A stretch of DNA of 64,000 bases, taken from Multifurca ochricompacta. Lineage: Eukaryota; Basidiomycota; Agaricomycetes; Russulales; Russulaceae. The stretch lies in assembly GCA_022496185.1 (NCBI GenBank), contig WTXG01000147.1:26394-90393 (forward strand), read 5' to 3'. This document shows positions 56,375-64,000 of this stretch, one piece after another. The translations under genes and the position numbers were made by a program. Position 1 is the first letter of the stretch. The number at the start of each line of letters is the position of its first letter. The notes below the pieces were generated by a model, which did no database searches, was not told the origin of the DNA, and worked only from the letters and a program-made list of their open reading frames with translations.

Positions 56375-56945
56375 CATTGTAAGGATGGCTCGGGTGTTGA
56401 GCATGAAAACTCCTCTCCGAGTCCTCTCACAAACCCTGAATTGATTACATTCCGGGTCGCATTCCCGTCCATTCCTTTAACCAGTTTCACTACCTCCCCG
56501 TCTTGATTGCCAGGTTTCTACCTCTCCGTCTACATCATCTCCGCCTTTATTGCCTGGCTTCATCTAACTTGTCTCCTTTCAATCCTAATTCGCCCTCTTT
56601 CTGCTTCATAACTAGGTCTCTCTCCAAGTATATAAGGGTACATACAATGCTTGTAGTAGACCAGCCGGTGAGCCAACAGAAGCCGAAATCAAGCAGCATT
56701 TCTCTCCCTTTCTCTATCTTTCTTTTGCATGCTAAAGAACTTCTTGATGACATCGAGTGCAAGGTCAAATGGAACCAGCAAGCAGTAGATTCGCATCAGT
56801 TCAAGCACAATACACCCTCCTTTAAAGTCTCAGTTATCTCAGGGACTCCTTCATTGCTCTCTTCCACCTTTCTACCTCTCTCCTCTAGGGAACACTTTGC
56901 CTCGCACTCACCGCGGATTGGATCCGTACAGTCATCCAAGATAGA
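56375..56945 (+). repeat. ~570-bp dispersed repeat, copy 1 (LTR-like)
   Basis: Starts tgtaaggatggctcgggtgt and matches 57932-58515 over most of its length, with small indels. Contains aagtatataaggg at about 56626, a TATA-like element followed by a leader. Begins with TG, but the 3' end is unclear. Direct orientation to copy 2, ~1.56 kb apart; too diverged to be a recent LTR pair. Confidence 0.65.
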
Positions 56946-57931
56946 GGAACATGTCCAACCCCCTTGAATCCGGACGAGTAAAACTCCAAGGTCTATCTTC
57001 TTTTTTTTTTATCACCCTGTGGTCCTGTAAATCCATGCTAACGTGTAGTCCTCAAGGTCACAGCTTCTTTGACTCATCCTGCGTAGCAGGATGATGTCTG
57101 CTAGGTCCTTCACGATTGGGCAGATACGAATACTGCCCTCACGAATATTGAAGCACCAGCGCCTTGCTGCCGGGTCAAAGATGCAGCTGATCGTTGTCGA
57201 TCAGTTTATCGCATGCGCCTGGGACGAACCAGCTCACACACGATATTCCAGGCTCAGACCCCCCCACACACACACCCACACACCACTACTCACCAACTTG
57301 GGTCGCGCAGATACCATGACATACAATACAAGACTCTTATGGTGAGACAGCAGTCGTTTGCGCGGCGCGCGACTCTTAGAATTTGAGCTGGGCCGTTCAC
57401 CCGCCGTGCGCTCAAAGATGATGAGGTTCTTCGACAGCCAGGAGTGCACGATCACCTTACCCTCGTGGCTTGCTCAACCAGGCCGTGGTGAAGGCTTATC
57501 TCCATGAGTCCTGAACACGCAGTCTGCGATAAGGCGATTACCGTTCCGAATTAATGGTGAAACAGGGGGGGGTCTCCAGATGGCTTGTCTGCCGCTTTGC
57601 CACCGAAAGAATCCCAGAATTTATGCACAACTAGTTATGGATGAATTTCTTCACATGCGCGCGACCAGAGATTCCCAAACTAACGTTTATTAAAAAAAGT
57701 AAGAGTTTAACAATGAGGCACTTTTCCACCGCAGCATGATCTGGGTCTGCACATACCATTTTTTTCTATGAGATCCGATTTTTTCTGCCCAATGTAGGGA
57801 TACCAAGGTAGGGTAGAACTGCAAAAATATTTTTGAAACCGACTGGGTTGCTTGAGAAAGTTGAACTAGCAAGAGTTAGAGGGGTGAATATTATACAACT
57901 ATACTTTGTTCTCAGAGCTCGCCAAAGCCCC
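56946..57931. other. spacer between the two repeat copies
   Basis: No gene recognised; a (CA)n-like run at about 57263-57285. If the repeats are LTRs this would be the internal part of a small non-autonomous element, but no primer site or polypurine tract is clear. Confidence 0.35.
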
Positions 57932-58515
57932 TGTAAGGATGACTCGGGCGTTGAGCATGAAACAGCCAGCTATCGCCTCTCCTGAATTTAGAGCACTTAT
58001 GATCTAGTTTCGTATATCTTATCATTTGCATTCCGGGCCGCATGCCCGTCCATCCCTTACACCAGTTTCACTACCTCCCCGTCTTGATTGCCAGGTTTCT
58101 ACCTCTCCGTCTACATCATCTCCACCTTTATTGCCTGGCATCATCTAACTTGTCTCCTTTTAATTATAATTCACCCTCTTTCTGCTTCATAACTAGGTCT
58201 CTCTGCAAGTATTTAAAGGTACATACAATACTTGTAGTAGACCAGCCAATGAACCAACAGAAGCCGAAATCAATCGGCATTTCTCTCGCTTTCTCTATCT
58301 TCTTTGTGTGCTAAAGAACTTCTTGACGACATTGAGTGCAAAGGTCAAACGGAACTAACAAGCAGCGATTTCCTCGAGTTCAAGCACGATACGTTTACAT
58401 TCGATCTAGTTATCTCAAAACTTGAAGGGCGTGCTCTCTTCCTCTCTTCTCTGTCTCTCTCACCATCCAGGGAATACTTTGCCTTGCACTCACTGTGGAT
58501 CAGATCCATACACCC
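57932..58515 (+). repeat. ~570-bp dispersed repeat, copy 2 (LTR-like)
   Basis: Starts tgtaaggatgactcgggcgt; parallel to copy 1 including the TATA-like position (aagtatttaaagg, about 58208), the gtagaccagcc and agaagccgaaatca segments, and the ggaatactttgcc block. Diverges near 58515. Confidence 0.65.
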
Positions 58516-59824
58516 CAAATCCATCACTGCCAACAGAGACAGTGGATGGAGAATGATATAAGGCGGGGCTTTTTTTTTTTTTTGTGAATCCGTGGGTTAT
58601 CACCGGCCGGGCAGTGAGATGAAAAATTATAGATCCATCCTCTGGTCCTGTTCATCCCTTCGGTTCAATACTGTGTCAACTCATATAATGACATACTTCC
58701 ATTGAATGCCAATGGGCAGGCCAAGTATGAGCGGACCAGATTTGATAGTATAGTCGGGAGTCATCTAAATCCCCCCCCCCCCCCTCTCACCTTGAATACA
58801 CCTCACATCGCCCCCTATAACATTTTATTTATTCAAGTTTGTTGTTGCGTGTCCCCAGAAAACCATCGTTACAGAAGAAAAAGAAATAAGAAAACATCAA
58901 ATGCTGGTAGGGCTAGAGTAGGTTCACACCCTTTTTCTCATCCCGACCGACCGACCGACCGACGCGAATACAACACCGATGGACGAAGCGGAAAGGAAGT
59001 CAAAACGTTTCACCCCTTTCCTTTTTCTTTTGCATATATAACGAACGACGACGACGACGACGACGACGAGGCTTCACCGCCGGGAGAGGGGATGGATCAC
59101 GCGATATCTCATATACCATAATAGTTTAATCAGCGGCTTATCCCCCCTCCCTCACTAACACACCACACAACGATAAGCAATTCAAAGGAAGTTTGAACAC
59201 ATTTTAACTCCAAGGCCATACTGGCGGGCGCGCGAATCGATCGGTTAGAACCATCAGTTTGAAAGTGAACCTCACTTTTGGTTGGTTGCTTTTGCTGTTA
59301 TGTCTCTCATCTCATCTTGCTGACCGAAATACACTCCGGGAGAAGGCTTCTTACTTCCTTTACCATCTCTTTGGATATCTGCTTCCTCTCCGTTTCTGCG
59401 TCATCGGGCCACGATCTTTGTGGCTTTCTTCTAACCCCCCCCGGTCACCGGCTCGTCAAGAAATTATTTGAAAAATTATAGAGCTGCATTCGAGAAGAGA
59501 GGAATAAAAATCCAATAAAATAAAATCACACCCCTTGTTGACGTGCAAGTTCCATTCTCCTCTTTCCCCTTTTTTTACTGGAAATGATAGTCAAGAGGGA
59601 CAAGTTTTGTGGCCATCGCTGATGCCCAGCATGATTCCGCGGTACACGTGTCAATGTCCTGTTGGTGTAAGACGTAAAAAGGTTTTTTTTTTAAATCTTC
59701 CCCCTTGTCGAGTTGAAAGCCAAAACGACGACGATGAACCTCAGCGCTGGCTCCATTTTTGTACGCTGCGGAAGGCTGTGGGTGTGCTAAGTGGCGTTTT
59801 CGCCACGAGGTTGGCGTTCCGTTT
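58516..59824. other. gene-free stretch with simple repeats
   Basis: Poly-T (about 58569), poly-C (about 58772), (GACC)n at about 58944-58963, (ACG)n at about 59045-59070. A TATA-like catatataacg at 59032. No protein-coding signal that I trust. Confidence 0.5.
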
Positions 59825-60910
59825 TCATTCATACCCGTGACGGGATCGCTCTTCTTGTACCTTCTCCATTTTACCTACCTTATCCTCGGCCGCGCGGAGC
59901 GTCTCATCCCATGCCACAAATAGTTCCGAGAGGCTATCTGTCTGAGCCATATGCCTGGATAAGACCGACCTGCGGAGCAGAAGATAGGTAAAAAGGAGAC
60001 GGACCTGTAGGGCATACTGACGAACGATCCTAGCGACTCGCTTCTCGAGGGCAGTTGCACGCTCAAGATCCTCTGCGTGCCGCAAGAGGAGTGCTTCAAG
60101 TCGTGGTTGGAGCGCCTCGTAGTCTACCACGTGAACGCAGTGTAGAATTCAGCGGTGTGTATTACACCACACACACCAAGGAAGGGGGGCAAGAGAGTCG
60201 GGGAGCACACCTGATAACTTTCCTGCACCGGTGACACCTTTCTGTTGCAGAGCATTGATCTCGCGCATATCGTTATCAGCGGCGCAAATGTCGGGTTCGA
60301 GCTCAGTTGCTAGGGCAGCCAACTCGGCAGGAGCCATTTCGGCGTAATCTGGGGGCGCGATGACTGGAAGCGTGCCAGAGAGCGCGAAGGCGGGATTCAA
60401 GTATTGCGCGTGCTGTTCGTCTTGAGAGGTCGCGATCAAAGTCGTGATCGTGAGCGAGCGAGGGTTACAAGGTATTAGGTGTCGGTAAGGTCCATTTGGT
60501 AGTTGTGAAGGAGGGAGAAATGTAAAAAGTGGCTCACAGTGACTAAGAAACTTTCGCAAAACATTATGGGTGTTGGCGAGGTCGTCCATACGCCGATAGG
60601 CCAGTTCAGCAGCGCGCGTCAACGTTTCGCCATGCTTCATTTCCGGCTTGGGTTCGTGCTTGGGGCCATAGAGAAGAGCCTCTAACCAACGCACACGCAA
60701 CTCTAAGGACTGCGTTGGCGAGAGATGAGGCCGCGATGTGGGCATTTCCTTTTCCTGTGTCATCGGGTCTGCCATTGTGCTACTAGCGCCGTGTGAAGTT
60801 GATAATGATGGTGGAGGGGAAGATGGAGGTGTTGAACCTGGAGTTGAGGCAGAAGATCGTAAACGGTTGCGTTGGACGTCACCGAGGAAAACGCTGCCTA
60901 TGTTTGCCAT
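59825..60910 (-). CDS. dynactin subunit p22/p24 (DCTN3-like)
   Basis: Four exons on the minus strand: 60910-60538, 60420-60211, 60123-60005 and 59941-59825, in phase, 272 aa. After a Ser/Pro-rich N-terminus (~50 aa), LELRVRWLEALLYG resembles the LExRVEELERWVYG start of DCTN3. The rest is almost all helix: TLTRAAELAYRRMDDLANTH, HAQYLNPAF, QPRLEALLLRHAEDLERATA, and SLSELFVAWDETL near the end, matching the family's FVxWDxxL. The subunit sits in the shoulder of dynactin, the dynein cofactor for cargo and nuclear movement. The N-terminus is longer than in animals. Overall similarity is weak by nature of the family. Confidence 0.72.
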
Positions 60911-61270
60911 TGAGGGGAGAGGGGAGAGTGTATGTCATGTGACTGGACTGCCCGCCCTTAGGTCTCCTCCTCAAGTACTAAGCGAGTACGATACTTTTGA
61001 GGTGTTATTGCTTAGAATGTTACTTACTCTTTCTCTTCCATGCTCCTACCGCACCCGCAGTCTTTAAAAGCGCCCACGCCCACGCCCGCGCCCACGCGAA
61101 AGTGAATGTGAAAAACACGCGACGGTTGACATTCATCCTTTGAACTTGCCGAGATCTTCCATCCCATCCCATCCCCAACCCACTCCATCCATCCATCCAT
61201 CCATCATTCATCCATCGATATCGTTCCATTCCCTTCACTCACAACTCCCACGTCTTCTCCTCCTACCACC
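60911..61270. promoter_or_regulatory. shared promoter region between divergent genes
   Basis: 360 bases separate the divergent start codons of the DCTN3-like gene (-) and the HVA22 gene (+). It contains cgcccacgcccacgcccg (about 61070-61090) and (CCAT)n at about 61186-61205. A bidirectional promoter is an inference from spacing. Confidence 0.5.
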
Positions 61271-62445
61271 ATGCTCGTCTACCTTACCTCTCGAGTCGTT
61301 AGGTGAGCTCTTCCCTTTGCCTTTTATATCTCCCTCAACTCAATCTCAATCATGTACCTTCACCTTATTTTCACAGCTGCATTGTTGCCTTCCTCTATCC
61401 AGGTTACGCGTCCTTTAAGACTCTCTCTCAGAGACCAGCGTCAGAGGAAGATCTTGAACGATGGCTCATGTATTGGTCCGTGCTTGCCTGTGTCATAGGT
61501 GTTGAGTATCTAGCAGAGTGGCTTGTCTCTTGGTGCGTTCTACTCCCCTCTCTCTCCCTCTCTTTTTTTTTCTTTTTCTTTTTTTTTTTTTCTTTTTTTC
61601 TTTTTTTCTTTCTTTCTTTTTTTCTTTATCCCTCTTTCCCATTTCTCATTTCGAGGTTTCCTGAAAACTCCCACAGGATCCCGTTCTACTACCTTTTCAA
61701 AATGCTATTTCTTCTCTACCTCGCTCTTCCTCAGACCAAGGGCGCATCCTACCTTTACCAGACTCAACTCGAGCCCACCTTGCGCGCCCACGAGTCCCAA
61801 ATAGACGCAGCTCTCGCCCAACTTCGAGCTCGCGTATTCACATTCCTCCAAACTCGTGCCCGCATGCTCTGGGAATACATCATCGCGAGCGCGACAGGTC
61901 CACATTCCTCTTCTTCTTCCTCCAACGCTGGCACACCGGTGGGGGCGGCTTCAGGTGGTTCCGCTCAAGGGCCACCCCTCAGCGATTCCGTTTCAGGCCC
62001 AACTCAAATGCTCGGCACGCTCTGGCGCACTTACGGTCCCGCCATCATCGCGAGCGGTACAGTCCTCCTCCAACGTCAAGGCCTCACGACGACAACGACG
62101 ACGACGGAAACCACACACCAAGAACAAGTACAAGGCTACGACGTCGGAGACGGTTCCCATTCCGGTTCAGGTCCCAACTCACCCCTTCCGATCACATCAC
62201 ATATCCCCACTTCCTCTTCTTCCGCGGCATCCTCATCTTCCATTTCGGGCGGTCATCAGGGCCTCAGAGAGCGCGTCGCTAGCGGTACCAACATACTCGG
62301 TCCCGGCGGTCGCTTTGAAGAGGTTGAAGTACCTAGCGATGCAGAGGGTGACAGATCGCCAGGTTCCTCTGAGCCCGTGACTCGCACAAGCGGATGGCTC
62401 AGCTGGGCGACGGGTACGACGACAACCCACACAAAGACGGAGTGA
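61271..62445 (+). CDS. TB2/DP1/HVA22 family (REEP/Yop1-like) ER-shaping protein
   Basis: Three exons: 61271-61302, 61377-61532 and 61677-62445, in phase, 318 aa. The N-terminal domain reads CIVAFLYPGYASFKTL, EEDLERWLMYWSVLACVIG, EYLAEWLVSWIPFYYLFKML and FLLYLALPQTKGASYLYQ, the classic TB2/DP1/HVA22 membrane-hairpin domain. It is followed by an amphipathic-looking helix (TLRAHESQIDAALAQLRARV). The long Ser/Thr/Gly-rich tail (SSSSSSNAGTP, TTTTTTETTH, SSSAASSSSISGG) is disordered. Such proteins wedge into the cytosolic leaflet and curve ER tubules. Intron 2 (61533-61676) is a long pyrimidine tract, mostly T. Confidence 0.92.
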
Positions 62446-63224
62446 AAGGAGATGATAATGATATGTGTGTAGCATAGCTGGGTGGGTGAACACTGAGGGT
62501 GCGGTCGGTATGGGAGTTTTTTTTTTCAGTGTAATGCTGAGAAGCGATGTGTGAAGTCCGTCCACTTTAGGTACGCAGTATTAGAGACTCTGCTCAACAC
62601 CTTTTTTTTTCTTTGTTGAACCCCCCCCCAACCACCCCCACTTTTTGCATTTGCTGTTTTTACTTTTTTTTACTTTCTTTCTCGTACGGAGTAATTAATA
62701 CTCTCGTTCTCTTTCTCTTTCTCTCTCTCCGGAGGGGGGACATTGTAAGAATATCATCGCTTTTACTTGATACATGTCATGCCCAGTCACACACACCGGT
62801 GGTGGTGGCGGCTAGGTTGCCCATCAGATTATGTGCGCGGTGGGGAAGAGGGGGGCATTGATAACGCAAAGGCTGCTGATAGCAGCACAGAGCACAAGAT
62901 GAAGACGGAGAGGGGAGGGGGGGGGGTCAAACCTTTTTTCTTTTTTTTTTTTCTTTCGTATACAATGCAAAAACTTCCATTGAGTGATCACGTAAAAAAA
63001 AGCGTATTATGCCTGTAAGTCCATGGGAGGAGGGAAAGGAGGAGCAGGGGGGTACGAACTAGGTAATTGGAGAAAAAAAAAAGGGGAAGGGGGGAGGGGG
63101 GGGAAGAGAGAGAGAGAGAACGATCAGCAGGGAACGGTATAGATCTATCTTATAGGAAGGGGGTAGGCAAATGCGTGCAAAAGAGAAAAGATAATAATGG
63201 TGTCCAGAAGGGTCCAACAATTCA
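62446..63224. other. shared 3' region of convergent genes
   Basis: Lies between the 3' ends of the HVA22 gene (+) and the glucan synthase gene (-). Rich in homopolymers: poly-T near 62520, 62600 and 62940, purine runs and (GA)n at about 63106-63118. No gene seen. Confidence 0.55.
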
Positions 63225-64000
63225 TTACAACTGATTACACAATGAACAATGAAGACGAATGGTGTCCTTGAGAACGACGGCTAGTGAGAGTGGGGGGGGG
63301 GGGGGAAGGGATTCACAATCATGACATCCAAGAAAAAAAAGAGACTCACGAGCAGCAATCAGGGCGACAAAAATTGTGATTACAATAAAGAATAAGGGAA
63401 CGTATTTGATGATCTGCGAAAAAAAAAAAGCCATCCTCAGTTTCTGTACTACTGGGTTCAAAAACACTGCAACACCCACGATGGTACGACGCTGCCTCCT
63501 AACTTTAATGTTGAAGATGGGTGCGTGTATCTGCTTCGATGGCCGCAGCCAAACTACAGGCGAGCTCAGTCCCAAACGATCTAGTCATTTCATATTCGCG
63601 AGGGAAAATATACTCACAGAGCAGAATGGAGTGCAACCGGTCGACGTACGGTATCAGCAAGGCGGGAGTCAGCATGAACAGTATGAAGTGGCCGATCAAA
63701 AAGTCCGAACTCCAGAGAGATAATTCGATGATCTTGACGATGAACTCTCGCGCCGGCTGTGAAAGTACGTGCGCTCCCAGGCCACGGCCGTACCACTTCC
63801 CCGTCCACCACGCCCGATTCGTCTCATCGTGCTTGAACTCGCGGGAAAGGAAGACGGAGATCAGCACCTTGTGAATCGCTCTCTGAATTGCCACAATGGT
63901 GATAAGACCGAGGACGGCATGCGATGTGTCCCAAAGCTCAAGGAACCACTGCATTAAATCGAGACCAAAGTTATGACACGAAATTGGAAATAGAAAGAGT
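63225..64000 (-). CDS. fks1: beta-1,3-glucan synthase (FKS type), C-terminal end, partial
   Basis: Last four exons on the minus strand: 63948-63618, 63553-63480, 63413-63350 and 63280-63225 (stop TAA). The window edge lies in the preceding intron (acceptor ttaatgcag). Reads IHKVLISVFLSREFKHDETN, RAWWTGKWYGRGLG, SQPAREFIVKIIELSLWSSD, FLIGHFILFMLTPALLIPY, FWLRPSKQIHAPIF, VPLFFIVITIFVALIAA, and ends DTIRLHCSLCNQL. These are the final membrane helices of the plasma-membrane catalytic subunit that makes cell-wall beta-1,3-glucan from UDP-glucose (GT48, echinocandin target). The catalytic domain lies outside the window. Confidence 0.95.

Noticed and set aside
58702..59121. 139-codon frame as a gene
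   Set aside because: It spans poly-C, (GACC)n and (ACG)n runs that keep frames open; no protein-like features.
61303..62445. 380-codon single-exon version of the HVA22 gene
   Set aside because: It reads through two introns, including a poly-T tract encoding a Phe/Leu run. The three-exon model restores the family domain in phase.

Overview
The window is from a filamentous basidiomycete, most likely an agaricomycete. The evidence is short introns (about 50-60 nt, GT-AG) in every gene I could model, chromodomain-bearing Ty3/gypsy (chromovirus) elements, Tc1-like and MULE-like transposon relics, a fungal-style NTPase-TPR (NLR-like) gene, and fungal housekeeping genes (Prp6, FKS-type glucan synthase, dynactin p22/p24, Jen1-like transporter). 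The genus is not determinable from this sequence alone.

Layout. 1-3.3 kb: decayed genes (a cardiolipin-synthase-like relic beside a P450-like fragment, then a LINE 3' end on the minus strand). 3.3-28 kb: a nested retrotransposon stack. Gypsy element A1 is split by element A2 (5081-15801, TSD acaca). Each LTR of A2 carries its own Tc1-derived fold-back element (5354-6947 and 13897-15506). A1 ends abruptly at 18040, where a second gypsy family, element B (18041-27951, LTRs almost identical), begins; B itself carries a solo LTR. 28.9-32.6 kb: an NLR-like gene with ten nearly identical 120-bp TPR units. 32.6-34.6 kb: a MULE relic. 34.6-45.3 kb: a second stack made of a CpG-depleted, inverted B copy split by gypsy element A3, with three solo-type LTRs. 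45.3-46.4 kb: transposon fragments. 46.4-64 kb: mostly a gene compartment with prp6 (-), a Jen1-like MFS gene (+, possibly broken), a gene-poor stretch holding a pair of ~570-bp repeats, DCTN3 (-), a TB2/DP1/HVA22 gene (+) and the 3' end of an FKS-type beta-1,3-glucan synthase (-, running off the window).

How it fits together. The left 46 kb behaves as an accessory, transposon-rich compartment in which CpG to TpG/CpA decay has created many of the in-frame stops (CGA to TGA). The right 18 kb is mainly core eukaryotic machinery: splicing, dynein motor, ER shaping and cell wall synthesis. The NLR-like gene sits inside the accessory compartment between two transposon stacks, a typical setting for rapidly diversifying non-self recognition genes. 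Its repeat array looks recently homogenised, and one in-frame TGA in its first exon may have disabled the full-length product.

Most unusual signals: the NLR repeat array with its three-unit higher-order pattern; a third ORF downstream of integrase in element A2 encoding a CCHC zinc-knuckle array; a roughly 3-kb ORF-rich leader ahead of gag in element B; LTR sequences complementary to the primer sites, suggesting self-priming; and a small transposon inserted at the exact centre of a palindromic fold-back element.
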